64,000 nucleotides of DNA. Source: Nocardia niigatensis NBRC 100131. GTDB taxonomy: Bacteria; Actinomycetota; Actinomycetes; Mycobacteriales; Mycobacteriaceae. The stretch is taken from assembly GCF_000308655.1 (NCBI RefSeq), contig NZ_BAGC01000110.1, positions 1 to 64,000 of the forward strand, read 5' to 3'. A model generated the notes under the pieces. That model saw nothing but the letters and a program-made list of their open reading frames with translations, ran no database searches and was not told the origin of the DNA. Positions 30,747-39,056 of the stretch are shown piece after piece (the stretch's first letter is position 1; every line of letters starts with the position of its first letter). Position numbers and translations under genes: made by a program.

Positions 30747-32006
30747 ATGATCAAGGCAACGCAACCCCTCACGGCCGCACCGATTTCCGGACCGCTGCGC
30801 GATGCCCGCGGCCTGTCCACCGCCCTGGTCGCGCACTTCGCCGAACATGTGGCCCGCTGCGGCACCCTGCCCGGGGACGCGCTGCGCGGGGAGGTCACCG
30901 CCGTCACCCGTACCTGCCTGGAACTCGCCGCCGGAGTCCTCGAGGACCGAGACGTGAGCGCCAAAGTCGAACGGCTGCAACGCGCGGGCGCGGACTGGGC
31001 GCGCGAGGGCATCCCCATCGGGACCATCCACCGCGCCGTGCACGACGGCTTCGCCCTGGGTTTCGATCTCATCGTGGACGCCACCGGGCCCGAGGACTAC
31101 GCCCGGCTCGCGGTCACCGCGCGCCGGCTGTTCGAGGTGCTGGCCATCGTGGACTCGGCGTTCGCGGTGGCCTATGTGCGCGAGCACCGGGCGGTGGTGG
31201 CCGAGCATCACACGGCGGTGCACACGGTGGCCTCGGCGCTGCTGGCCGGGCACCCCACCTCGACCATGGCCCGGGCCGGCGGCCTCGAGATCGACGAGTC
31301 GTATTACGTGCTGGCCCTGAGCATTCCGCCGCATCCGGGCGAGGACGATCCCCGTGTCGACGGCGAGGTGGTGGCCCGGCGCAAGCTGCGGCGGGTCCAG
31401 TCCGAGCTGGCCCGTGGCGGTCAGGGCCGGGCGCTGTCGCTGCTCAGCGCCGACGGCGGCACTGTGCTGCTGCCCGCGGGCGAGGTGACCGCGGCCGAGC
31501 TCGACGGCCTGGTCGACGGATTGTCCACGGCCGCACAGGTTCCGGTGACCGCAACCGTCATCCACGCCGAGACACACCGCATTCCGGACGCCGCCGAGCA
31601 GGCACACGAACTGCTGGACATGGTGCACCGGCTCGAATGCGCGCCCGGCCTGCACCGTTTCGACGATCTGGCCATGGAGTACCAGCTGACCCGCCCGGGC
31701 CCGGCCCGCGAATACCTCGGCACCCTCCTGGATCCGCTGGACGCCTACCCCGAACTGCTGGAAACCCTGCGCCGCCATATCGGCAACGACCTGAGCCGAC
31801 GGCATACGGCGCGCGTGCTGGGCGTGCACACCAATACCGTCGACAATCGGCTCAAACGGATCGGGCAGCTCACCGGATTCGATCCGGCCCAGCCGTCCGG
31901 ACTCTGGTACCTGCGGTCCGCACTGGTGGCGCGGAGCTATCGGAAGTCCGAGCGGGTGCGGATCGGGCGGCCCGACACCATGGTCGCCACCAGCCCGGCG
32001 AAGTGA
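30747..32006 (+). CDS. PucR family transcriptional regulator
   Basis: A 419-residue regulator. The N-terminal and middle parts follow the actinobacterial RsbRD-N plus GGDEF-like layout (AVHDGFALGFDLIVDATGPE, EHHTAVHTVASALLAGHPTS). The C-terminal helix-turn-helix of PucR/CdaR proteins is clear: LLETLRRHIGNDLSRRHTAR and VLGVHTNTVDNRLKRIGQLT. A good GGAGG-type site precedes ATG 30747. These regulators usually control catabolic or lipase genes beside them. The neighbouring lipase gene (31937-33262) overlaps its last 70 bases on the opposite strand, so they cannot be transcribed at full length simultaneously without collision. Confidence 0.9.
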   Translation: MIKATQPLTAAPISGPLRDARGLSTALVAHFAEHVARCGTLPGDALRGEVTAVTRTCLELAAGVLEDRDVSAKVERLQRAGADWAREGIPIGTIHRAVHDGFALGFDLIVDATGPEDYARLAVTARRLFEVLAIVDSAFAVAYVREHRAVVAEHHTAVHTVASALLAGHPTSTMARAGGLEIDESYYVLALSIPPHPGEDDPRVDGEVVARRKLRRVQSELARGGQGRALSLLSADGGTVLLPAGEVTAAELDGLVDGLSTAAQVPVTATVIHAETHRIPDAAEQAHELLDMVHRLECAPGLHRFDDLAMEYQLTRPGPAREYLGTLLDPLDAYPELLETLRRHIGNDLSRRHTARVLGVHTNTVDNRLKRIGQLTGFDPAQPSGLWYLRSALVARSYRKSERVRIGRPDTMVATSPAK

Positions 32007-33262
32007 CGGTGCTCGGACAGGGCGCGCCGCGAAGCGGCCACCGACCAGACGGTGCGCACCTCGGAGGCCGGCAGCGGGCGGTCGGCGAGCCGGTCGGCCA
32101 GCCAGTCCACCATCACCGGAATCGCGATGAACTGCAGGGGAAGATGGGTGCTGAGCCGGTCGCGCAGATAGCGGACGTGCCCGCCGCGGGCGTGATAGCG
32201 CCGCACGTGCGCATCGACATCGGCGACCGCGATCACCTCGTCGTTGACGCCCTGGACGACGAACAGCGGCATGGCCGGTGCCTGCGCGCCCGGCTGGATG
32301 TCCTCGAGCACCGCGCGCATCTCGGGCCGTGTCAGCAGCGCGCCGAGGCCGCCTTTGATGTGCCGGTTGGCATTTCGCCCGGCGTAGCGCGCCAGCAGCG
32401 GGAAGGTCGCGATCGATTCCGCGCAGTCGAGCAGGTCGAGGTACTCCGCCGACACCAAACCCTGCACGCAGCCGTCCAGTTCCGGGTAGGCACGGCGCAG
32501 CCCGGAGGTGAACACCATTGCGAATCCCGCGAAGGGCGAACCGTTCAGGCGCACGAAGGCCGAGGCCGGATCGCCCACGGGTGAGCCCGCGACCGCGCCC
32601 GCGATATCGAGTTCGGGCGCGTAGCTCGCCGCGAGTTCCGCGGCCCACACGGTGGCCAGACCGCCACCGGAGTAGCCCCACAAGCCCATTCGGGTGCGCG
32701 GGTGCAGGCCCAGCGGCGCGAAGCGCAGCGCCGCGCGCAGCCCGTCGAGGGCGCGGTGCCCGGGCTCGCGGGCCGCGCCGAAGTGACCGTTGATGCCCTC
32801 GTGATCGGGGACCGAGACCGCCCACCCACGCGCCAGCGCGGCCGCGATGAGCGGGAACTCCACCTGCGGGATGGCGCCCACCGCGCGGGCGCGATGCTGT
32901 AATGCGTAGGAGGGGAAGCACTTCGGCGCGACGGCGTCGATGGCGCACTGGAACGACACCAGCGGTCGGTCGGCGGACGGTTCGGCGTCCCAGGGCAGCA
33001 GGACGGTGGTGACCGTCGCCTCCGGCAGGCCGTTGAGATCGGTGCTGCGGTACAGCAATTGCCAGGCTCGGACGCGCTGCGGAATGCGCCCGAACAGGCC
33101 CAGCCGCACCGGCCGCCAGCGCAGGATGGTGCCCGGCGCGACCGATGCCGGGTCGATCGGCGATCGGTAGAACGGATCCTCCCCGGGTAGCAGCGGTCGT
33201 CCGCGCGGCGGATCGAATTGCGTTGGGAGACTGTCTGCTTCGACCGCATCGTCGATGGTCAT
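31937..33262 (-). CDS. Secretory-lipase-type alpha/beta hydrolase
   Basis: A 441-residue hydrolase of the LIP (fungal-type secretory lipase) family common in Nocardia and Mycobacterium. Key segments are LLYRSTDLNGLPEATVTTVL near the start, the cap region, and the nucleophile motif GLWGYSGGGLATVWAAELA (GxSxG) near residue 190. The catalytic Asp follows in VVQGVNDEVIAVADVDAHV, and the His in RLSTHLPLQF. No classical signal peptide is visible (MTIDDAVEADSLPTQFDPPR), unusual for this family, so it may be cytosolic or the start may be mis-set. The 3' end overlaps the PucR gene by 70 bases. Confidence 0.85.
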   Translation of the reverse strand: MTIDDAVEADSLPTQFDPPRGRPLLPGEDPFYRSPIDPASVAPGTILRWRPVRLGLFGRIPQRVRAWQLLYRSTDLNGLPEATVTTVLLPWDAEPSADRPLVSFQCAIDAVAPKCFPSYALQHRARAVGAIPQVEFPLIAAALARGWAVSVPDHEGINGHFGAAREPGHRALDGLRAALRFAPLGLHPRTRMGLWGYSGGGLATVWAAELAASYAPELDIAGAVAGSPVGDPASAFVRLNGSPFAGFAMVFTSGLRRAYPELDGCVQGLVSAEYLDLLDCAESIATFPLLARYAGRNANRHIKGGLGALLTRPEMRAVLEDIQPGAQAPAMPLFVVQGVNDEVIAVADVDAHVRRYHARGGHVRYLRDRLSTHLPLQFIAIPVMVDWLADRLADRPLPASEVRTVWSVAASRRALSEHRHFAGLVATMVSGRPIRTRSDFR

Positions 33263-33355
33263 CGTGGTCCTTTCGGAGAGAAGACAGGGGGCCGGGGCAT
33301 GGTCCCCGGCCTCCCTCGTGCTGGTGATTCGAGAGCGAGTGCCCCCGGAAGTCGC

Positions 33356-34417
33356 TCAGATGTGCCCGCTGCCGCCGATCATCCAGGGATTGAAGGTGCA
33401 GACCAGGTCGGGGTGCGCGGCCGGGTCCAGGGCGTGCAGAGCGATGGAGGCCGCGCGGGGCGAGTACATGACGGTGAGATGGTCGGAGACGTCCTGGGGG
33501 CAATCCTGTTGCAGCGTGATGTTTTCCACGGTGGCATCGGGGCCCGGCGTGAGGAAGGTCCAATCGTACGGGTTGGAGATCTCGTCGTGGGTGGTGCCGA
33601 CGGCGGTGTAGGCCACGCCCGGCACGGTGTCGCCGTCGGCGTTCAGCTTGGCGTAGAACGGGGAACCGAGGACCTGCTCGACATTGGACTGACCGATCAG
33701 CGGCTCGTAGAAGCCGAGAACGTTCAGGCCGAGGTTGGTGATGATGCGCCCGAGGGTGGCGATGCCGAGCAGCGAGGTGCCATGGGTGGTCGCGCCGAAG
33801 GTGATGACCTTGCCGACTTTCCCGTTCCCGCCTTCGAACTTGAGGTACTGACTGGTGACCGGCCCGCCCTGGGAATGGGCGATCACGTCGACGGCGGCGG
33901 CTCCGGTGGCGGCCAGTACCCGATCGACGAACTGACCGAGCTGTCTGGCGGAGTCCTCCATCGGTCCGACACCGTACCGGCCCGGCAGGATCGGCCCGAC
34001 GCCACCGCCGCCCAGCGGCGTTTCACGGCCGAAGTTGAAGGCGAAGACACAGAACCCGGCGCGGGCGACCTGCGGGGACAGGAACGAGAAGCTGTCGTAG
34101 GTATTGAGCCAGGTGCCGTGCACCAGCACCACCGGGTTGGGGTGCTCCGCGCTCGGCGTGCAGTCCCAATCGTTGGATCCGGGCGGCGCGGCGTCCGGGT
34201 GGCTCAGGCCGTAGCCGAAAGCGGCCAGGAAGGACGACATCTCCGGGCCCACGCCGACGGTGTCGGAGGCGGTGCTGACCGACGCCGACCCCGAGCTGCT
34301 GCCGGAGTCGGCGATGGAGTCCGGCTCGGAGCTCGCCACGCCGGTGGAGAACGCAACCGCGAAGGCGGTGGCACTGGCGAATACGGCGCTGCCGAGGGTA
34401 CGAAAGGTCGGCCTCAT
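33356..34417 (-). CDS. Secreted lipase (class 2 / EstA-like)
   Basis: A 353-residue exported alpha/beta hydrolase. A signal peptide (LGSAVFASATAFAVAFSTGV, cleavage near ASSEP) and a Ser-rich linker precede the lipase domain: oxyanion strand NPVVLVHGTWLNTYDSFSFL and nucleophile AAVDVIAHSQGGPVTSQYL (GHSQG-type, here AHSQGG). Catalytic Asp and His probably lie in THDEISNPYDW and SDHLTVMYSP. Two Cys pairs are likely disulfides. ATG 34417 starts the signal peptide; the frame is open to 34501. The TetR gene upstream on the same strand may regulate it. Confidence 0.9.
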   Translation of the reverse strand: MRPTFRTLGSAVFASATAFAVAFSTGVASSEPDSIADSGSSSGSASVSTASDTVGVGPEMSSFLAAFGYGLSHPDAAPPGSNDWDCTPSAEHPNPVVLVHGTWLNTYDSFSFLSPQVARAGFCVFAFNFGRETPLGGGGVGPILPGRYGVGPMEDSARQLGQFVDRVLAATGAAAVDVIAHSQGGPVTSQYLKFEGGNGKVGKVITFGATTHGTSLLGIATLGRIITNLGLNVLGFYEPLIGQSNVEQVLGSPFYAKLNADGDTVPGVAYTAVGTTHDEISNPYDWTFLTPGPDATVENITLQQDCPQDVSDHLTVMYSPRAASIALHALDPAAHPDLVCTFNPWMIGGSGHI

Positions 34418-34567
34418 GAAATCTCCTACTGCGTCCGGCGGATCCGACCGAACGCGTCGAATCCGATTGCGACCGTAGGAGCGTGCTGTGGCGCGTGTCA
34501 CCGGCGTTGTGCCAGGTGACAGCCCGGCCCGGCCTGGCCGCCGGGCGATTGTGGAGACGAACAGCAG

Positions 34568-35242
34568 TCAGGCCGTCGTGTTCGCGATGGCGATGGCCGT
34601 GCGGGTGAACAGGGGCGCCAGTTCCGGCAGCGCCTGCGCGCCCTTGGTGTGCAGGCAGGCGCGCACCCGATCGTCGATGCCCCCGAGCAGCATGTCGATC
34701 AGCTGCCGATCGGGTTCGCCCGCCAGTTCGCCGTCGCGCACGCCGATCTGCACCACCGCCATGATGTAGTCCGCGAATCGCTCGTGCACGCGCAGCCGGT
34801 GTTCCACCAATCCCGGTCCGGCCGCGAGGGTTTCGACATACAGCGCGCGGGCCGCCGCCGGCTGGATGGACAGGAAGCCCAGGTAGATCTCGAAGGAAAT
34901 CCGCACCCGGTCGGCGAAGGTCACGCCCTCCAGACCGGTGACCGTGTCCCGCAGCTGTTCCAGCGCCGCGCCGACCGCGAGATCGTATGCGGCGGCGAAA
35001 CATTCGTCCTTCCCGCCGAACACCGAGTAGAAGGTGCGCCGCGCCACCTGCGCCCGGGTCACGATATCGGCGACCGTGGTGGCCGCGAACCCGAGTTCCC
35101 CCACCGCCTCCAGCACCGCGGTGCACAGGCGCCGGTACTGCGAGGCCTCCACCTGTTCGCGGGTCAGCCCGTGCCGGCCACGCGGCAGCGGTCCCGGTTC
35201 ACCGATGGTTTCCACACTCACGTCCCCAGAATAGGTTTCCAC
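34568..35242 (-). CDS. TetR family transcriptional regulator
   Basis: A 224-residue repressor with a 25-residue polar extension before the helix-turn-helix (RLCTAVLEAVGELGFAATTV, ADIVTRAQVARRTFYSVFGG). The C-terminal domain ends RTAIAIANTTA. The GTG codon of VSVETIGEPG offers a shorter start. It is upstream of, and on the same strand as, the secreted lipase gene (150-base gap), the most likely target. The ligand is unknown. Confidence 0.9.
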   Translation of the reverse strand: METYSGDVSVETIGEPGPLPRGRHGLTREQVEASQYRRLCTAVLEAVGELGFAATTVADIVTRAQVARRTFYSVFGGKDECFAAAYDLAVGAALEQLRDTVTGLEGVTFADRVRISFEIYLGFLSIQPAAARALYVETLAAGPGLVEHRLRVHERFADYIMAVVQIGVRDGELAGEPDRQLIDMLLGGIDDRVRACLHTKGAQALPELAPLFTRTAIAIANTTA

Positions 35243-35254
35243 GTCACCGAGCGA

Positions 35255-35812
35255 CTAACGGTCCGGCCAATACCAGGGCGGTTCATCCACGAGCCTCCGG
35301 CCGGCCACCGTCGTCACACCTTCCTGTCTCAGCGATTCGATCATGTTCGCCTCCTCGGCATACCCGTCGATGACCCTGATCAAATCGTCCGAACGACTCA
35401 CCGCCACGAGTTGGGCATCCTCGGCAGCACGAGCGATGCGCCGGCCCAGCGGGCCGAGCAGCTCCGGATGCGTGCTGGTCTCGGGCTGCGGCGGGCAGCG
35501 GGCACGGGGCCCCGGCGTCTGTGTGCAGGTGTTCGTAGCAGCGCCATGAGCGAATGCGCTCGGGCAGCATCGGCGGGTCGGAGGCGCGCTGATCGGCCAG
35601 CACCGTCGAAGGACGCGGCACCGGACCCGTCCACGCGACCTCGGCTTCGATCTCGGGGCCGGCTCTGGACACGGATTCACCCGGAATCGGCAGGCGCGGT
35701 AGAGGCTGGATTTGCCGCTGCCATTGACGCCGGTGACCACGGTCATGTGGCCGAGCGGTACCCGCGGCGTGCGCAGGGACCGGTAGTTCTCCACGGCCAA
35801 CGTGGTCAGCAT
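35255..35812 (-). pseudogene. Broken AAA family ATPase (RecF/OLD-like)
   Basis: The frame begins MLTTLAVENYRSLRTPRVPL and has an intact P-loop VVTGVNGSGKSSLYRA, the N-terminus of SMC/OLD-like AAA ATPases of about 380 residues. After residue 45 the middle is deleted and scrambled: YEHLHTDAGAP is visible only in another frame. The frame returns for the C-terminus (HPELLGPLGRRIARAAEDAQ, then VAVSRSDDLIRVIDGYAEEA). The signature motif and Walker B Asp-Glu are gone, so the protein cannot hydrolyse ATP. Full-length relatives are common in Nocardia and of unknown role. Confidence 0.8.
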
Positions 35813-35847
35813 GGGGTCCAGAGTATTTGCCACCAACCGGTCGCCTC

Positions 35848-36108
35848 TCAGTTGGCGAGTCCGGCCCGCCACTCCCGATAGGCCGCGCGCGAGCACACCG
35901 CACATGGGCGATAGCCTGCCGCTATCGCGGTGTCCACGTCGGCGAAGAAGACACGATGCGCGGTGTATCCGCCGCGGGCGAGGGCGCGCAGCGCGGCCGG
36001 GCAGTCCAGGCGGCCGTAGATCTTCAGGCGGCGATGGCCGCCCAGGACGCCGGGGGTCCGGCTGGCATACGGGCGGCCGTCCGGGCCGAGCAGGGTGTAC
36101 GCCATCAC
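35848..36108 (-). CDS. Ada metal-binding domain protein
   Basis: An 86-residue stand-alone Ada-type zinc domain: MAYTLLGPDGRPYASRTPGV, GHRRLKIYGRLDCPAALRAL and AAGYRPCAVC. In Ada this domain holds zinc by four Cys and repairs methyl-phosphotriesters by taking the methyl group on one Cys. Here the C-terminal CxxC is present, but only one Cys (LDCPAA) is seen in the N-terminal half, so zinc binding or methyl transfer may differ. It is the last gene of an operon with ogt and a 2OG-Fe(II) oxygenase, supporting a role in alkylation damage. Confidence 0.85.
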   Translation of the reverse strand: MMAYTLLGPDGRPYASRTPGVLGGHRRLKIYGRLDCPAALRALARGGYTAHRVFFADVDTAIAAGYRPCAVCSRAAYREWRAGLAN

Positions 36109-36117
36109 CCTTCCCTT

Positions 36118-36843
36118 TCAGGCGTCGTGGAAGACCAAACCCAGCGTGTGGCGCTGGCCGGACCGCACCAGACTCACCCCGTGCCGCATGGGCGCGGCCG
36201 ACCAGCCGCGCGCACCGCGCACCGGGCGATCCCGGGTGGTGAAGATCAGGCCGTGACCCTGGGGCAGCGCCATGGCCGCGCCGCGGGACTGGGCGCGCGG
36301 GCGCTGCTCGACCATGAGGAACTCGCCGCCGGTGTAGTCCACGCCCGGCGCGTCCAGGCCGATCACGACCTGGAGCGGAAACACCATGTCGCCGAACAGG
36401 TCCCGGTGCAGAGCGTTCCAGTCGCCGGGTCCGTAGCGCAGCAGGATCTGCGAGCCCTTCACCTGACCGGCGCGATGGCACTGGGCCAGCCACTCGTCCA
36501 GACGTTCCGGCCAGGTCCCGGGACGGCCCAGCCGGGCGGCCCAATCCCGGGCGATGGGAAGCAGTTTCGGATAGAGAGCTGCTCGAAGCTCCGCGACGAT
36601 GTCAGGGAGGTCGTGGGTGAAGTAGCGGTACTCGCCCGAGCCGAAGCGGTGACGGGCCATGTCGACCGTCGAACGGAAGTGCTCCTCATCGTCGTAAAGC
36701 GCTGCGAGGGCATGGCATTCACCGGCGGTGAGCAGCGGACCGGTGAGGGCGTGGCCATACTCGTCGAGCTCGCCGGCCAGTGCCGCCCATTCTTGCTGGG
36801 TGACCCGATCGGCCCACACCGAACCGAGGGCGGCGGTCATCAC
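36118..36843 (-). CDS. 2OG-Fe(II) oxygenase (AlkB-like context)
   Basis: A 241-residue iron/2-oxoglutarate dioxygenase. The metal triad HxD...H is visible as LHRDLFGDMVFPLQVVIGLD (His-x-Asp) and a later His in MRHGVSLVRSGQRHTLGLVF, where Arg binds 2-oxoglutarate. The substrate region includes DYTGGEFLMVEQRPRAQSRG. This subfamily is often labelled proline hydroxylase, but it starts by ATGA overlap with ogt and precedes an Ada-like gene. An oxidative dealkylation role like AlkB is therefore the best inference. The typical AlkB nucleotide-recognition lid is not obvious. Confidence 0.82.
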   Translation of the reverse strand: MMTAALGSVWADRVTQQEWAALAGELDEYGHALTGPLLTAGECHALAALYDDEEHFRSTVDMARHRFGSGEYRYFTHDLPDIVAELRAALYPKLLPIARDWAARLGRPGTWPERLDEWLAQCHRAGQVKGSQILLRYGPGDWNALHRDLFGDMVFPLQVVIGLDAPGVDYTGGEFLMVEQRPRAQSRGAAMALPQGHGLIFTTRDRPVRGARGWSAAPMRHGVSLVRSGQRHTLGLVFHDA

Positions 36844-37325
36844 GCGGTCCGCTCGAGCTCCAGCAGCCGCTGCTTGCGCTCCACTCCCCCGGCATAGCCG
36901 GTGAGCGAGCCGTCGGACCCGATCACGCGGTGGCAGGGTCGCACGATCAGCAGCGGATTCGCACCGATGGCCGAGCCCACGGCACGCACGGCGGCCCGGG
37001 ACGCGCCGATGCGCGCCGCGATCTCACCGTAGGTGGCGGTGGTCCCGTAGGGGATCTCGTCCAACGCACTCCATACGCGGCGCTGGAAATCGGTTCCGGC
37101 GTTGCCGAATCGGAGGTCGAAGCTGTCCCGCTCCCCGGCGAAGTAGGCGGTCAACTGCTCCGTCACGTCGGTGAGGGCCTCCGCGTCGGCTGTCCACTCC
37201 CCCTCCACAAGAACGCTCTTGCTCCCGGCCATCGACACCGCGGTCAGTTCCACCGAGGCGCCTCGGAGCTCGCCCACCAGCAGCAGCTCCCCCACCGGGC
37301 TGGCCATCGTCGTGTACACACGCAT
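36840..37325 (-). CDS. ogt: Methylated-DNA-protein-cysteine methyltransferase
   Basis: A 161-residue suicide DNA repair protein that removes alkyl groups from O6-guanine or O4-thymine. The active-site motif PCHRVI is present (LLIVRPCHRVIGSDGSLTGY), preceded by the DNA-binding helix region FQRRVWSALDEIPYGTTATY and GASRAAVRAVGSAIGANPLL. The N-terminal domain is short, as in Ogt. The longer frame to 37643 is discarded because MRVYTTMASPVGELLLVGEL is the normal N-terminus. The stop overlaps the start of the 2OG-oxygenase by four bases, so it heads a three-gene repair operon. Confidence 0.95.
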   Translation of the reverse strand: MRVYTTMASPVGELLLVGELRGASVELTAVSMAGSKSVLVEGEWTADAEALTDVTEQLTAYFAGERDSFDLRFGNAGTDFQRRVWSALDEIPYGTTATYGEIAARIGASRAAVRAVGSAIGANPLLIVRPCHRVIGSDGSLTGYAGGVERKQRLLELERTA

Positions 37326-37508
37326 CGCTTCCTCCTTCGTCGTCTTCTCTGTTCCGCCCCCTACTCTGGCGCAGCCGATCCTCGAGGACCGGCGGGAATC
37401 CGCCACGGCGTTTGGCGACATTCGGACAGCTGTCGACACGCTGGAATCGGTCGCGGGGCCGGAACATTTCTTCAATACCCGCGGCGGAGTGCCGCCGATG
37501 CTGAAGGC

Positions 37509-38546
37509 ATGTTCAGACACGACAGGAATAACAGGAACCACGCGGGTGACGTGGAGAGGCTGCCGTTCGGCATCCGGCTGCTGCACGCCCTGCGCAAGGA
37601 CCCGGATTGGGAGGCACTCACCGCCGCGGAGCTGGCCGCCCACACCGAGGCGGCCAATCGCCTCACCGGTTCACGAGCGGCGCGGGTGATCACCGGCTTC
37701 CCGGAGCGCGACACCGAGATCGACTGGAAGGAGGTCGCGCTGGGTGACCGCGTGATCCCCGTCCGGGTGTATCGACCGGCGGGCGAGGGGCATGGCACGC
37801 TGCCGCTCGTGGTCCACGTCCACGGCGGCGGGTTCGCGGGAACAGCGGCCCAATGCGATTGGGGGAACAGCCATCTCGCCGCGCGGCTGCCCGCCGTGAT
37901 CATATCGGTCGAGCATCGCCTGCTCGCGCCGGGGATTCCGTTGTCGGCGGCGGCCGACGACGGCTGGGATGTGCTGCGGCACATCGTGGATCACGCCGGG
38001 AATTGGGGAATCGACCCCACGCGGGTGGCGGTGGCCGGGGAGAGCACCGGCGCATTGATCACCGCCCTGTCCGCGATTCGCGCCAAAGCGTCCGGACTGA
38101 CACTCCGGGCACAGGTACTGGTCAACCCCGCGTGTGATCTGGCCGGGTCGTTCGATGACTATCCATCGATCTCCCGATACGCGGACAGCCCGACGCTCAA
38201 CCTGCCGAGGCTGCACCTGTTCCGGCGGTTGGCAGTACCGCAGGGCTCCGACCCTCGTGCCGTCTCACCGCTGTATGCCGGCGATCTCGGCGGGCTGGCA
38301 CCGGCGCTGGTGGTGGTGCCGACCCTCGACCCGCTGGCCGACCAGGGCCGCCGCTATGCCGAGCGGCTACGCGAGTCCGGCACGCCCGCACGGCTTTCCG
38401 AGTATCCCGAGGCGACGCACGCGTTCATCACGATGCCCGGCCTGGTGCCGCAGGCCAAGCCCGCGCACAGGGAGGTCACCGAGTTCCTTCGTGATCGCCT
38501 GATCGGATCGACCACCGAAATTCGACAGGCAAACTTGCAAGTTTGA
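37509..38546 (+). CDS. Alpha/beta hydrolase (HSL/arylacetamide-deacetylase type)
   Basis: A 345-residue esterase of the hormone-sensitive-lipase group. The oxyanion motif HGGGF is in LPLVVHVHGGGFAGTAAQCD. The nucleophile is in VAVAGESTGALITAL (GxSxG), the Asp probably in VVVPTLDPLADQGRRYAERL, the His in EATHAFITMPG. The substrate is unknown. Its last codons contain the 16-bp palindrome that precedes the MarR gene, and the gap to that gene is only 24 bases. It may therefore be co-transcribed with MarR and the isochorismatase-like gene. Confidence 0.88.
   Translation: MFRHDRNNRNHAGDVERLPFGIRLLHALRKDPDWEALTAAELAAHTEAANRLTGSRAARVITGFPERDTEIDWKEVALGDRVIPVRVYRPAGEGHGTLPLVVHVHGGGFAGTAAQCDWGNSHLAARLPAVIISVEHRLLAPGIPLSAAADDGWDVLRHIVDHAGNWGIDPTRVAVAGESTGALITALSAIRAKASGLTLRAQVLVNPACDLAGSFDDYPSISRYADSPTLNLPRLHLFRRLAVPQGSDPRAVSPLYAGDLGGLAPALVVVPTLDPLADQGRRYAERLRESGTPARLSEYPEATHAFITMPGLVPQAKPAHREVTEFLRDRLIGSTTEIRQANLQV
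38530..38545. promoter_or_regulatory. Perfect palindromic operator in front of the MarR gene
   Basis: CAAACTTGCAAGTTTG is a perfect 16-bp palindrome, AT-rich compared with its surroundings, overlapping the last codons of the hydrolase gene and ending 25 bases before the MarR start. MarR dimers bind sites of this size and symmetry, so it is very likely the autoregulatory operator. Further copies elsewhere in the genome would define the regulon. Confidence 0.75.
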
Positions 38547-38570
38547 CTTTCGTTGTGACATTCTGGCCCG

Positions 38571-39023
38571 GTGGGCGCGAACGGCAGGGACAGATCAGCC
38601 GCCGAGGTGGCCGCCGCCGCGAGCGAGTTGCGCGTGGCGGCCGGCCGGCTGCTGCGGCAGTTGCGAACGGCCCGAGCCGGAATCGAGTTGACGCCCTCCC
38701 AGGCGGTGGCCTTGAGCCGGCTCGGCCACGAGGGGCCGATGTCGGTCGCCGATCTGGCGCGTGCCGAGCGGGTGCGGCCGCAGTCCATGCGCACCACCCT
38801 CGCCGCGCTGGAGGAGCGCGAGCTGGTGGTGCGCGGGCCGCATCCGACCGATCAGCGGCAGGTGCTGATGTCGCTGTCACCGGCTGGGCAGCAGTTGCTG
38901 CGACAGGCGCACGACGCGAAGGAAGACTGGCTCGCCACCGCCATCACGACCAAACTCTCACCCGGCGAACAGGATTCGCTCATCGCCGCGATCCCGCTGC
39001 TCGCCCGGCTCACCGAGGACTGA
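38571..39023 (+). CDS. MarR family transcriptional regulator
   Basis: A 150-residue winged-helix regulator. The recognition region is PMSVADLARAERVRPQSMRT TLAALEE (split), followed by the wing LVVRGPHPTDQRQVLMSLSP AGQ. The helices at both ends form the dimer interface. GTG at 38571 is the start. It lies 33 bases ahead of the isochorismatase-like gene and downstream of a perfect palindrome, so it probably represses itself and that gene until a phenolic or oxidising ligand is present. Confidence 0.92.
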   Translation: MGANGRDRSAAEVAAAASELRVAAGRLLRQLRTARAGIELTPSQAVALSRLGHEGPMSVADLARAERVRPQSMRTTLAALEERELVVRGPHPTDQRQVLMSLSPAGQQLLRQAHDAKEDWLATAITTKLSPGEQDSLIAAIPLLARLTED

Positions 39024-39056
39024 CCGGAATCTCCACTCCCAGAGAAGGATTGCACC

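Noticed and set aside
30657..33563. 968-codon minus-strand frame over the PucR and lipase genes
   Set aside because: Arginine/proline-rich shadow of two well-supported genes in other frames.
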